Positions 1 through 8,492 of a stretch of DNA of 38,880 nucleotides are shown one piece after another. The stretch is from Streptomyces endocoffeicus. GTDB lineage: Bacteria > Actinomycetota > Actinomycetes > Streptomycetales > Streptomycetaceae. The stretch covers positions 1 through 38,880 of the forward strand of contig NZ_JAERRG010000055.1 of the NCBI RefSeq assembly GCF_016741935.1, given 5' to 3'. Made by a program: the position numbers and the translations under genes. Position 1 is the first letter of the stretch; each line of letters begins with the position of its first letter. Under the pieces are notes generated by a model. The model saw only the letters and a program-made list of their open reading frames with translations. It was not told the DNA's origin and ran no database searches.

Positions 1-1181
1 TCGGGCGGCCGCGGGCGGCCAGGGTGGGATCGGTGTGCCGGGCGATGTCCGCGGCCTTGAACAGCGTCTCGCGCAGGCCAGGATGTCCTTGGCGGGTGGG
101 CGGTCCGTCGCGGCCTGTCAGTCCGGACTGACTGAGGCGGGGGACCAGGCCGGTGAAGGCGCGGATGCCGGCGAGGCTGGTGAAGCGGTTCGGGTCTCCG
201 AGCCGGCCCAGGATTCCCGCCGCGGTGGTGACGCCGAGACCGGGGCCGGAGGCGATGATCCGGCCGGGGTCGGCTTCTTCGTAGAGGACGGTGATCCGGT
301 CCTCCAGGGTGGTGATCTGTGCGTTCAGGTGAGTGGCCATGTGAGCCTCACCGGCGATGTCCTCGGCGAGTTCGGCGAAGTCGAGGGCGCCGTCGGGCCA
401 GAGCTGAAGGTTCTGCCGGGCGGCGCCCGCGATTCGTTCGGCGTGTTCCTCGCGCCACTGGCCGCGGCTGTGCCGGATCAGGAGGGCGGCCAGGCGCTTG
501 CGGCCCAGTCGCCGCAGGGCGTGGGGGGTCGGCGCCGGTTTTCTCCAGCACGGCCAGAGCGGCTTTGGAGTACGAGCCCGTGCCCAGAGCGTCTGCCCAG
601 GCGGGCCCGAGGAGTTCGAGCAGGGCATCGAGCCGGTAGAAGGTGGCCGTGCGGCGTTCGACCAGTGAGCTGCGGCGGCGGACAGCTCGGCGCAGTGCGT
701 TGGCCGGTCCTGTGTCCGACAGTTCCCGCAGCCCTTCGGGGTGCGGTAGCGGCAGCCGGGCCAGGACCCGGGAGTCGAGCCGGTCGTTCTTGGTGTGCTT
801 GGAGTAGTAGTCGCGCAGGTCAGCGGACTGCTCTGGCGGCACCAGGACCACCTTGGCGCCGTGGCGCTGGAACCACGCGGCGAGCGGGACCCACGCGTTG
901 CGGGTCGGTTCCATGATGGCGACGACGTCGTCGGTGGTGGGCAGACTGTCCCATAACCGTTCCAGGTCTGTGGGTGTGGTGGTGAAGCGCCGGCCGGAGA
1001 ACTGGATCTCTCCGGTGGCGTCGGTGCAGGTGGCCCGGTGTGAGGCCCGGCAGGCCACGTCGATTCCCAGATGCAGTCTCAACAGGGCTCCCGTCGGGTG
1101 CGGCGGCAGGTTGACCGTTGTCCAGACCTTCCGCCACGACCTGCTTGGCACGTGTTCCGCAGGGTTGTGCTGACCGGACAT
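1..1181 (-). pseudogene. IS110-family transposase, frameshifted and cut by the window edge
   Basis: The N-terminal part, from about 1181 down to 530, has the DEDD (RuvC-like) transposase layout. It carries LGIDVA near the start, then AIMEPTRNAW and VPPEQSADLRDYYSK with KNDRLDS, which are typical of IS110. Near 521-528 the plus strand has a run of six G, and the reading frame shifts there. The continuation in another frame gives LRRLGRKRLAALLIRHSR and then the C-terminal Transposase_20 region, including IIASGPGLGVTTAAGILGRL and TRQGHPGLRETLFKAADIAR. That region reaches the left edge still open. One indel in the homopolymer separates the two halves, so this is either a true pseudogene or an assembly slip. 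The exact start is uncertain; ATG at 1181 or a later GTG near 1118 would both serve. Confidence 0.88.
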
Positions 1182-1416
1182 TCGGTAGCAGTGGTCCACG
1201 CTGGCCGTGGCCACGGGTTTCCAACAGGGACGCACGTGCGTCGGGAGGTTCGACCAGCCGTCGATCAGCGTTAAGAAGTCGCCTGCAAGGAGACGCTTCG
1301 GTCAGTGATCCAGCCATGCCGGAAGAACCGGACCCGACGCACCCTACGCAGCCCCCGAAGATCCCGGAGGGCCACGCCCCAAGCTAAATGTCAGTGCTGA
1401 CCTCTAGCGTCGCCCC

Positions 1417-2718
1417 ATGAGCTACCGTGACGTCGCCTCGAGGCAGGTCCTGATCTGGTCCTGCACCACCGTCGGCGCCCGCATGCCGGTGGCCATGGCC
1501 CCGTTGGCCCTGGTCTTCCTGGTGCGCGAACGCCCCGGCGGCTACTCCCTGGGCGCGATCCTCGCGGCGTCCTACGTCATCGGCGAGATCGCCGGCGCCC
1601 CCTTCCTCGGGATGCGCCTGCGCCCCGACCGCGCCCGCGCTCACCTGGCCGTCGGACTCGCGGTCGGAGCCGCCGCCTTCGCGGGCCTCGGCGTGTTCCC
1701 CGACGCGTATCCGGCGGTCCTCGCCGGGTTTGCGTGTCTCGCCGGTGCCGCCCCGGCCGCTGCCACCGGTGGCCTGCGCACGCTGCTCACCGTGCTCGTC
1801 CCGGAGCGTGCGACAGCGCAGGCGCTGTCCGTCGAGTCGATACTGACGGCCGGCATCTGGGCCGTCTCCCCGGCCGCGGTTGCCGGTCTGGCCCTCGGTG
1901 TCGCATCGCCCGTCCCGCTGTTCCTCGGCGCCGCCCTGATGGCGTCGTCGGTCGCGGGCCTGTGGCTGCTTCCGGCCAGCTGGGGCGCGGACGACACGGG
2001 CGGCGAGGATCGGACGGGCGCGTCGCTGCTGCGAATCCTGACCGGCGTCTGGCCGGTGTACGTCATGGGCGCGGCCAGTCTGGCCCTGCTCGGTCTGGCA
2101 GAACTCGTGCTGCCGGCCCTGCTCGAACAGCGCGGCGTCGGCGTCGGCTGGTCCGGTCCGCTGCTGACCGGCATGGCGGTGGGCGGGGGGCTCGGCGCCT
2201 TCGTCCACGGTCTTCGGTCCTGGCCCGGGCGGCTGCGCACCCGCAGCGTGGTGCTGATGGCCGGGACATCGGCCTGCGTGGCCCTGGCGGCGCTGACGCC
2301 TCACCCGGCTGGGATCACCGCCGCGCTGGTCGTGGGGGGCACGCTCCAGTCGTGCGCGATGCTCACCCGCAATCTGTCCCTGCGCGAGGCACTTCCGCCG
2401 GGCGCTCTGGCCGCGGGTTACTCGGTGATGTACGCGGCGGCGGGTGCGGGTTACGCGGCGACAGGGTCGCTGGCCGGTGCGCTCCTCAAGGTGGTGGTAC
2501 CGTCCACGGCCATCCTGGCCGGAGTCGGCCTGACCCTGGTGCTGACGGGGGTCGGCTGGTGGGGCGAGGTACGCCGGGCCGGCCGTTCAGCGCCGGGAGC
2601 CGACACCGCCGTAACTCTCGGCTCCGCCGCTTCCCGTCCTGCCGCTTCCGATCCCGTCGTCCCCGGCCCGGAAGGGCCAGCGATAGGTGGTCGGGGTGAC
2701 GCCGAGCACCTGTTGTAG
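1417..2718 (+). CDS. MFS-type efflux transporter
   Basis: This 433-residue protein is almost entirely hydrophobic, with about eleven to twelve predicted membrane segments and short basic loops such as MRLRPDRARAH between early helices. That layout fits a major facilitator superfamily exporter acting in the cytoplasmic membrane; the substrate cannot be read. The last 45 residues are polar and Gly/Pro/Ala-rich (after WWGEVRRAGR) and lie antisense to the tail of a regulator fragment, so the native C-terminus may have been replaced. The ATG at 1417 overlaps the stop of an 11-codon reading frame starting at 1387, which may act as a leader peptide. A Pro-rich 23-codon frame (1316-1387) lies just before it. 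Confidence 0.8.
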   Translation: MSYRDVASRQVLIWSCTTVGARMPVAMAPLALVFLVRERPGGYSLGAILAASYVIGEIAGAPFLGMRLRPDRARAHLAVGLAVGAAAFAGLGVFPDAYPAVLAGFACLAGAAPAAATGGLRTLLTVLVPERATAQALSVESILTAGIWAVSPAAVAGLALGVASPVPLFLGAALMASSVAGLWLLPASWGADDTGGEDRTGASLLRILTGVWPVYVMGAASLALLGLAELVLPALLEQRGVGVGWSGPLLTGMAVGGGLGAFVHGLRSWPGRLRTRSVVLMAGTSACVALAALTPHPAGITAALVVGGTLQSCAMLTRNLSLREALPPGALAAGYSVMYAAAGAGYAATGSLAGALLKVVVPSTAILAGVGLTLVLTGVGWWGEVRRAGRSAPGADTAVTLGSAASRPAASDPVVPGPEGPAIGGRGDAEHLL

Positions 2719-2751
2719 GTGCTGCCGCATCGACTGGGCCGTGCCGAACAC
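2587..2751 (-). pseudogene. C-terminal tail of an AraC/GlxA-type regulator
   Basis: On the minus strand the residues VFGTAQSMRQHLQQVLGVTP followed by TTYRWPFR match the end of the second helix-turn-helix of AraC/GlxA regulators (pattern FGTA..R..F....G.TP..YR..F). A disordered Gly/Ser tail ends at 2587. No DJ-1-like domain and no first HTH lie upstream, so only about 55 residues of the gene survive. It overlaps the 3' end of the MFS gene on the opposite strand by about 130 bases. The assignment rests on a short motif and is therefore tentative. Confidence 0.55.
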
Positions 2752-2869
2752 CAGCAACCAGCCCTTCTGATAGGGCTCTTTAAAATCGGCTCTGACCGCA
2801 GTCCCCTGAAAGCGCAGGTCAGCGACGGAAAATGTAACGTCCTTCGTCTGGGTGTCCGCTCCGTGGCGA

Positions 2870-3385
2870 TCAGTCCGGGACGTAGGGGCAGCGGTTGGCT
2901 GTCCGGTGATGATCGATGGCGCGGCGCTCGGGCACCATGCCGAGCTTGCGGATGACGTTCTCGGAGGCGTTGTCACCCACCTGGTTGATGCTGATGATGC
3001 GGTCGAGGCCACGGTCTTGGAGCGCGAACTCCAGAGTGGCATGGGCGGCTTCGGATGCGTATCCCTGGCCCCAGAACTGTGAGCCGAGCCGCCAGCTGAT
3101 GGCCACGGCGGGCAGTACCTCCGGCAGGTACTCGGGCACGGACAGGCCAGTGAAGCCTGCCAGTTCGCCCGAGGCCAGCAGTTCGACGGCGAAGGGTCCG
3201 AAGCCTTCCTCGTCCCACTCCTCCTCCCACCGCTCGATGGCCTCTGCCGTGTGGTCCAGGTCGTGCACCGAGCCGTCGTCAATCCAGCGCATGACCCGCG
3301 GGTCCGCGTTGATGTCCGCCATCGGCGCGAGGTCAGCGTCATGCCAGCGACGGAGGAGGAGGCGGGGTGTACGGATCTCGGCCAT
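2870..3385 (-). CDS. GNAT-family N-acetyltransferase (RimJ/RimL-like)
   Basis: The product starts MAEIRTPRLLLRRWHDADL, the usual opening of RimJ/RimL-type acetyltransferases that transfer acetyl from acetyl-CoA to an amine. The acetyl-CoA loop is visible as SQFWGQGYASEA, and the late motif NASENVIRKLGM is also typical. Length (about 171 residues) matches the family. ATG at 3385 is preferred because AGGA lies eight bases upstream; ATG at 3394, three codons earlier, is possible. The gene stands alone between a regulator fragment and a gene-free stretch. The acceptor substrate is unknown. Confidence 0.85.
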   Translation of the reverse strand: MAEIRTPRLLLRRWHDADLAPMADINADPRVMRWIDDGSVHDLDHTAEAIERWEEEWDEEGFGPFAVELLASGELAGFTGLSVPEYLPEVLPAVAISWRLGSQFWGQGYASEAAHATLEFALQDRGLDRIISINQVGDNASENVIRKLGMVPERRAIDHHRTANRCPYVPD

Positions 3386-3842
3386 GGCGCTCATCCTGCC
3401 GAAGGCAACGGCCTCATCGGTAATCCGGGGCTCGCTCGTGCTGCCGCTCCGGGACGCAATCACCGGCCCCGGCGATGCACCGCATCCTGCGCACCGGTTC
3501 GCACCACACCGCGACGCGCACGCGCAGGGTGACGGATCGCGGTGTAGATGCGGCCAGTACGCGCCCTTGTCCAAGGCATGCCGCACCCGATGCTGACCCC
3601 TTGACCATGTTCGCTACTGGCCGCATCGTCCCCTTGGTGCGTGTGATGCGCAGTGCACCGAGAAGAGGCAACCTCCCACACCCGCCCCGCGCGCCGTCAC
3701 TGTCTGTCGAGGGCCCGGAGTCCAGGCGAACTGAAGTCTCTTCACGGTGTACTACGGACGGTGGTTGGGTCTGGGCAGGTCGTGCGGGTTGGTGGTGTGG
3801 GGTCGGTGCAATCTGTGGAGCTCCGGTTGTAGTGACAACCGC
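3386..3842. other. Gene-free spacer with a long-arm inverted repeat
   Basis: I see no credible gene in this 457-base stretch: the open frames on both strands are Arg/Pro-rich shadows without recognisable motifs. The only structure is a 13-bp perfect inverted repeat listed separately. The stretch separates the GNAT gene from the HTH regulator, both on the minus strand. Confidence 0.5.
3547..3627. repeat. 13-bp perfect inverted repeat with a 55-base spacer
   Basis: GATGCGGCCAGTA at 3547-3559 is repeated as its exact reverse complement at 3615-3627. It lies in a gene-free spacer. It could be a recombination footprint or the ends of a deleted element. Confidence 0.6.
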
Positions 3843-4442
3843 TCAGGAGCCGCCCCTGAGCTGGTCGCGCTGGATCTGGTAAGCGAGGGCACGACGCACA
3901 GAGGCTGATGCGGTGGTGGTGACCTCCGCGGGGATGTCGAGACCGCGACTGATCTCGTCGTATGCGTTCCGGTAGCTGCTGGGCATCTGTGCCTGGTGCA
4001 GCGTCAGGTCCTCTTCGACGAGGCGCCGCAGCTCGTCGACGTTCTGGGGTGTGAAGCGCTTCTTCCCTCTGGCGATGGCGTGGACGTAGCGCGTGCAGCG
4101 GGCGGTGTCGTAGTTCTCGGAGATTTCCTCAGCGAGGCCCCAGAGGCGTCCTTCGAGCCAGGGCACGTCGTGCTGGTCGAGAGAGAGTTTCGTCGGGGGT
4201 AGTGGGTCGCCCATCTTGTACTTCGTCACCTGCTTGGACACGGCGGGCTGACTCATGTCGGTGAGCTGGGCGATCCTGTCCTGGGTCCAGCCGAAGTCGG
4301 CGAACATCTTGATCATTTCGGCGCGTAGCTTTCGCATCTCCTCGCCCGCGCGGATGACCTCGTTCATGCCGGCGAGCATCCGCTCAGCCTGTTCCTCGGT
4401 CAGCGTTTCGGGGTTCTGGGGTGTGTCCTTTTCGCCTGCCAT
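3843..4442 (-). CDS. Helix-turn-helix regulator, divergent from the hydrolase
   Basis: The protein has 199 residues. A charged, probably coiled N-terminus (residues 10-48) precedes a helix-turn-helix at about 52-75, with GWTQDRIAQLTDMSQPAVSK followed by QVTKY. This resembles sigma region 4 or phage-type HTHs that recognise a specific operator. The rest is helical and polar with no enzyme motif. ATG at 4442 has no Shine-Dalgarno sequence, but TATAAC ends six bases before it, so the transcript is probably leaderless. The gene is back-to-back with the alpha/beta hydrolase and very likely controls both promoters through the palindromes between them. No family name can be given with certainty. Confidence 0.75.
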   Translation of the reverse strand: MAGEKDTPQNPETLTEEQAERMLAGMNEVIRAGEEMRKLRAEMIKMFADFGWTQDRIAQLTDMSQPAVSKQVTKYKMGDPLPPTKLSLDQHDVPWLEGRLWGLAEEISENYDTARCTRYVHAIARGKKRFTPQNVDELRRLVEEDLTLHQAQMPSSYRNAYDEISRGLDIPAEVTTTASASVRRALAYQIQRDQLRGGS

Positions 4443-4502
4443 AGCTCGGTTATATACCCGAGTGGCTCTGCTGCCATAACTAGGTTGTATAACCTGGTTA
4501 TG
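4443..4502. promoter_or_regulatory. Divergent leaderless promoters with palindromic operators
   Basis: The rightward -10 box TATAAC lies at 4488-4493 and the hydrolase ATG follows six bases later, at 4500. The leftward -10 box TATAAC lies on the minus strand at 4454-4449 and the regulator ATG follows six bases later, at 4442. Neither gene has a Shine-Dalgarno sequence, so both messages probably begin at the start codon. The rightward box sits inside a 28-bp near-perfect palindrome at 4475-4502, with arms CATAACTAGGTT and AACCTGGTTATG and one mismatched pair. The leftward box sits in a weaker palindrome, CGGTTATATACCCG. Both look like sites for the HTH regulator. Confidence 0.7.
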
Positions 4503-5348
4503 GCTGGCATGATCCGCGTCATGCCTACCTTCTCCGCACCTGACGGAACCCGGCTCGCCTATCGCGTGATCGGAGACGGCGACCCGGTCGTCTGCCTCCC
4601 CGGAGGTCCCACGGACTCCCTCTACCTCGGCGACCTGGGCGGCCTGTCCACGCACCGTCAGCTGATCATTTTGGATCTTCGCGGCACCGGACGGTCCGCG
4701 ATTCCCGAAGACACCTCTTCCTACCGCTGCGATCACCTGGTCAACGACGTCGAGGCGCTGCGTGAACATTTCGCGCTCCCTCGGATGGACCTGCTCGGCC
4801 ACTCCGCCGGCACGAACCTTGCGACGCAATACGTGGCCCGGTACCCGAAAAACGTCGGCAAGTTCGCCCTGATCGGTCCCAGTCCCCGAACTGTTGGCAT
4901 CGAGATCAGTGGGGAGATGCGACGCGAACTCGCGCAGCTTCGGAAGGACGAGCCGTGGTTCCCTGCGGCGTTCGCCGCTCTGGAGGCGATCGTCGAGGGC
5001 ACGGGCAGCGACTGGGAAGCCCTCGCTCCCTTCCTCTGGGGCCGCTGGGACGCCACGGCACAGAACCATCACGCGTCAAGCCAGCCGAAAAACAAGGAAG
5101 CTGTCGCTCTCTTCGCGGCCGAGGGCGCCTTCAACCCGGCGACCACTCGTGCGGCGCTCGCCGCCTGCGAGGTCCCCGTGCTGCTGCTCGCCGGAGAGTT
5201 CGACTTGAACAGCCCCCCTCAGTCGGCGGCTGAGTTCGCGGCGCTGTTCCCTGATGCCACGCTCGTGGTTCAGCCGGGAGCTGGCCACTACCCCTGGCTC
5301 GACGACCCCGACCAGTTCGTGGCGACCACAACAGCATTCCTGGGATAA
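4500..5348 (+). CDS. Alpha/beta-hydrolase
   Basis: This 282-residue enzyme has all the marks of the alpha/beta-hydrolase fold. The oxyanion loop is CLPGGPTDS near residue 35, the nucleophile elbow is GHSAG with Ser102, the acid is Asp235 in AGEFDLNSP, and the His is His263 in GAGHYPWLDDP. The GGP oxyanion motif recalls proline iminopeptidases and epoxide or lactone hydrolases; the substrate is not evident. ATG at 4500 is chosen because the -10 box TATAAC ends six bases upstream, giving a leaderless message. A start at 4521 (MPTFSAPDG) would give the more usual family N-terminus but has no ribosome site. The divergent HTH gene is its likely regulator. Confidence 0.88.
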   Translation: MAGMIRVMPTFSAPDGTRLAYRVIGDGDPVVCLPGGPTDSLYLGDLGGLSTHRQLIILDLRGTGRSAIPEDTSSYRCDHLVNDVEALREHFALPRMDLLGHSAGTNLATQYVARYPKNVGKFALIGPSPRTVGIEISGEMRRELAQLRKDEPWFPAAFAALEAIVEGTGSDWEALAPFLWGRWDATAQNHHASSQPKNKEAVALFAAEGAFNPATTRAALAACEVPVLLLAGEFDLNSPPQSAAEFAALFPDATLVVQPGAGHYPWLDDPDQFVATTTAFLG

Positions 5349-5509
5349 CTACCTCCACCCGCGGCTGATGGCGTGCGGGCCCTCTGGCGGCCGGCGGTCA
5401 GCCCAATCAAAGTTGCTCATGGTGGTGTCGAGTCGTCTTCCACGAAGGTGACCGAGGGCTGTGGGCACTCCGGCCGTCCGCCCCGGTAGATGCGGGCTGC
5501 CGACAGGCT

Positions 5510-5917
5510 GTGCCCGTCGTCGTCACCACCCTCGCCCTGATGAAGGAGCACGGCGCCCAGGCCGCGGTGTGGCGGCGCCTGGGCCGCACCGGCCGGCAGA
5601 CCCTCACCGACGCGCTCGACAACCCCGACGGCGATCAACCGCACGAGCAGGAACTCGCCGCCGCCCGGGCAGGGCACGAGGCTCACCGCCTGGCCGAGTG
5701 GGAAAATCACCGGCCGGTATGCGCCGACTGCGGGGAGAAGTTCAGCGACGACCGGTACACCTACGTCAAACACCACCGCCCTACCCGGAACTATGACCAC
5801 ACCCTGTGCACCACCTGCCAGGAGAGGAACACGGCGGCTACGGCGGCCGCCGCTGAGTGGACCGCGAGGCCGCCCGCGCCGGACCCGGCCACCACGGCCG
5901 TAGAAGCTGGGGCATAG
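5510..5917 (+). CDS. Small zinc-ribbon protein, function unknown
   Basis: The 135-residue product has a helical N-terminal half rich in Ala, Arg and Glu. A CADC pair (about residue 73) and a CTTC pair (about residue 102), separated by a basic/aromatic stretch, form a plausible zinc ribbon. The C-terminus is Ala/Pro-rich. Start is GTG at 5510; ATG at 5540 is also possible. No family is recognised. It is reminiscent of the Cys-rich N-terminal parts of the exonuclease pseudogenes elsewhere in this window, but similarity is limited to CxxC spacing. It abuts an integrase fragment, so it may be debris itself. Confidence 0.5.
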   Translation: MPVVVTTLALMKEHGAQAAVWRRLGRTGRQTLTDALDNPDGDQPHEQELAAARAGHEAHRLAEWENHRPVCADCGEKFSDDRYTYVKHHRPTRNYDHTLCTTCQERNTAATAAAAEWTARPPAPDPATTAVEAGA

Positions 5918-6265
5918 CACGGTCCAGCGCGAGGCGTGGACGCTCGCGCGGTACTTCGACTTCCTGGTCGTCCGCTACCAGGGGGATATCCACGCGCTGA
6001 CCGGCCATGTGCTCGTGCCGCCGATCGACGAGTTCAACCGTCCGGCGAAGAGCGAGTACGGGACGCCGCGGATCCCGCCGGCGGAGGCGGAAGTGGACCA
6101 GTTGTTCGCCGGCTGGCGGGGGTCGTTGGGCCAGGCCCGGAAGTTCTTGCCGGCTGCCCGGGATTACATGGTCGCCTCGTTGTGGCGGCGCGTCGGCACA
6201 CGGATGACCGAGACGCTCAAGCTGGATATCCGCGACTGGCGGCCGGACCTGGGCGGCTACGGCCG
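5904..6265 (+). pseudogene. Tyrosine-recombinase/integrase fragment
   Basis: In the frame from about 5904 the translation includes REAWTLARYFDFLVVRYQGD, PIDEFNRPAKSEYGTPRIPP, ARKFLPAARDYMVASLWRR and VGTRMTETLKLDIRDWRPDL. This is the core-binding region and the start of the catalytic region of an actinobacterial tyrosine recombinase, including the first catalytic Arg (VGTRMTE). No start codon precedes it in frame and the sequence degenerates after DLGGYG, so the HxxR and Tyr motifs are missing. It cannot be an active enzyme. Confidence 0.7.
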
Positions 6266-6574
6266 AAGGCCCGCGGCGATGGCGACGGCCCACGCTCCTG
6301 AGGATCCTGGGTGCCGCGCGGGTGTTGGTGCTGGTGGTGTCGGTATGTTCCTGCGGTGTGGTTCTGGTCAAGCAGGGGTTTGATTCGGGACACGGTCAGA
6401 GGATCGCGGGGTTTGGACGGGTGGGGGCTGCATACTTTCGGATGGGTCTGTTGGTATGTGTCCCCTGGTGGGGCGCGTGGCCTCGAAGGATCTGAACGAC
6501 ACCCGGCAACACCCGGCTCCACTGCGCGTCTTCTGCCCGCATCGTGTGAAAGCCAAGGTAGGGAGTCCTTACCC

Positions 6575-8281
6575 ATGCCCTCCGTGCTGCACTATGAAAT
6601 CGTCACGGATCCGACATCACCGCAAGCCTCGCGTCCTGGGGCGCCGTCCGTAGGGACGGTGTACGTGGTCGTCTCCAACACGCACCGGTCTGACGTGATC
6701 TGTCGGCACATCGATGTGCTGATTCCGACCGGTACCGGCAGCGGTGACCTGACCGGCGACGCTGCGGCGATCAAAGCGAATATCACCAGGAGCTATCCAA
6801 CGCCGCCCGGTGAGGAGCCCCCGGGCTTCTTTCGGCACAGCGGGGGCCGCTTCCGGGCCGCACGCCCCTCGAAACTTCCGATGACGCTGCCCGCACAGGA
6901 GTCCTTGACTCTGACGCTGGAGAACATCCCGGTTTCCGACCATCCGGGGCTTGTTCTCATCGAGATCCACGAGATTGCTTACGGCGGCGAAACGCCCGTT
7001 ACGTCTATGCCCGGCCACCCCTCTTACACCAAGCTCGCGCTGGTGAAGCAGACGCCGCAGGTCCCGCAGAACTTCCGCGCGGAACACTCGCTGGTGGGGG
7101 CAGGCCAGAACGTCGTCCTGTACTGGGACGGGCCGACCAACCTCACGTACGGGATCCGCTATCCGGACGGGTCTGTGGAACGCGTCAATCCGCCAGTGCG
7201 GCCCGCCCCGATACCGTACGGGCCCTACCACCACACGCCCACCCGTTCCCTGACGCGGGGCACCACTTACACCCTTGTGGCCGGGACGCCCGGCAGCGAC
7301 GGGCACATACAGGAGGGGTACTTCCTCACCACCACCGTCCACGCGCTCATCCCCGAGTTCGAGAGCGGAGCGCGCGCCCTGTGGGTCGAAGGGACGACAG
7401 ACCGGGGCCGGGTCACTTTCACCGGGGACGGTGTGAAGGTCGAGGACCACAACCGTGTTCTGGGCACGGTCGAGGCCGGGACCGCCGACGTGCACGATGT
7501 GAGGACCGGGAAGGTCGGGGGGAAGGCCGCTGACTCCGGCTGGATCGACTTCCCCGGTACCGGCATCACCGTCCACCACGGCCCGGGCGATGACCTCGGT
7601 GTCGTCACCGCCGAGCGCATCGACGTCAACGGTGTCAACACCGAGTGGGTCGGCGACCGCGACAGGGGCAAGGGGTGGATCGGGTTCCCTCAGTCGGGGA
7701 TCGACGTCCGCAAGGACGGAGGCCAGGAGCCGGGCACCGTCGCCGCCGACAAAGCCGACCTCAACGGCGTCAACACCGCATGGGTCCAGGGCCGCGGCAC
7801 CACCGACGGCCGGATCGAGTTCCCCCAGTCCGGCATCGACGTCCGCAGGGACGGAGGGCAGGAGCGAGGCACCGTCTCGGCCGACACGGCGGACCTGAAC
7901 AGCGTGACCGCACAGTGGGTTGAGGGACCCAGCGGTACGAAGAGCCGCCTTGCTTTCACCGACACCGGAGTGAAGATCTCCGACCCCGACGGTCACAGGG
8001 GAACCATCGTGGCGGGCGAGACCAACGTTCGCAGCGTCGTCACCCCCTGGGTGTCAGGGCCTCAGGAAGGCGCAGGATGGATCACCTTCCGGGTGGAGGG
8101 GGTAGACGTGATGCAGCACAGCAAGGTCTCCTTCGGCACGATCCGAGCTGCCGCGTACGAGGAGAAACACGGGGGGACCGGACGCCCCCTGCACCGAAGG
8201 CTGGACCCGTACGCCTGGCCGCCGAAGTCAGACAAAAAGACACCTTCCGCCTCCAGCAGCCTGCGCGAGGATCCGGAGTAG
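6575..8281 (+). CDS. Beta-rich repeat protein with fibronectin-like middle domain
   Basis: The 568-residue protein begins at ATG 6575, preceded by AGGGAG at good spacing; the longer upstream frame has no sensible sequence. The first 170 residues are beta-rich. A segment from PQVPQNFRAEHSLVG through VVLYWDGP to GTTYTLVAGTPG resembles a fibronectin type III fold. From 7372 on, about six units of 44-47 residues follow, each built on the pattern WV.G....G.I.F...GIDV....G...GTV.A..ADLN.V.T. Units 3 and 4 are nearly identical even in DNA. There is no signal peptide, membrane helix or catalytic motif. The layout suggests a stacked beta structure for binding, as in fibre or adhesin-like proteins; the function is unknown. 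Confidence 0.7.
   Translation: MPSVLHYEIVTDPTSPQASRPGAPSVGTVYVVVSNTHRSDVICRHIDVLIPTGTGSGDLTGDAAAIKANITRSYPTPPGEEPPGFFRHSGGRFRAARPSKLPMTLPAQESLTLTLENIPVSDHPGLVLIEIHEIAYGGETPVTSMPGHPSYTKLALVKQTPQVPQNFRAEHSLVGAGQNVVLYWDGPTNLTYGIRYPDGSVERVNPPVRPAPIPYGPYHHTPTRSLTRGTTYTLVAGTPGSDGHIQEGYFLTTTVHALIPEFESGARALWVEGTTDRGRVTFTGDGVKVEDHNRVLGTVEAGTADVHDVRTGKVGGKAADSGWIDFPGTGITVHHGPGDDLGVVTAERIDVNGVNTEWVGDRDRGKGWIGFPQSGIDVRKDGGQEPGTVAADKADLNGVNTAWVQGRGTTDGRIEFPQSGIDVRRDGGQERGTVSADTADLNSVTAQWVEGPSGTKSRLAFTDTGVKISDPDGHRGTIVAGETNVRSVVTPWVSGPQEGAGWITFRVEGVDVMQHSKVSFGTIRAAAYEEKHGGTGRPLHRRLDPYAWPPKSDKKTPSASSSLREDPE
7372..8170 (+). repeat. Tandem coding repeats of about 135 bases
   Basis: The start of successive repeat units is marked by TGG codons at 7382, 7646, 7781, 7916 and 8048; one unit, between 7382 and 7646, has lost its Trp. 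Spacing is 132-135 bases for the last four. The third and fourth units share the peptide FPQSGIDVR.DGGQE.GTV, encoded by closely matching DNA, which implies recent duplication. Confidence 0.8.
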
Positions 8282-8305
8282 GCGGCCCAAGCCGTCTCCG
8301 TCGGG

Positions 8306-8454
8306 TCACCGAGCGGCCCGGATGAGGATGCCTGCGACGAGGAGAGCTGCTCTGCAGCCGGTGGCGGTCTTGTCATAGCGAGAGGCAAGGCCGCGCCACT
8401 GCTTGAGCTTGTTGACGCACCGCTCCAGGTGAAACGCGCTCACTGACATTTCGA
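8306..8454 (-). pseudogene. C-terminal remnant of an IS5-family transposase
   Basis: The minus-strand frame gives ERCVNKLKQWRGLASRYDKT and ends LLVAGILIRAAR. This is the classic E..vN..K..R..A.RYdK tail of IS5-type DDE transposases and includes the catalytic Glu. Only about 48 residues survive and nothing upstream in any frame continues it. Confidence 0.8.
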
Positions 8455-8492
8455 TGTCCAACGGCATTTCGGCCGCCGTCGAACCCCGGGTT

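Noticed and set aside
6617..7996. A 459-codon minus-strand open frame
   Set aside because: It is antisense to the beta-repeat protein; its apparent repeats simply mirror those of the real gene.
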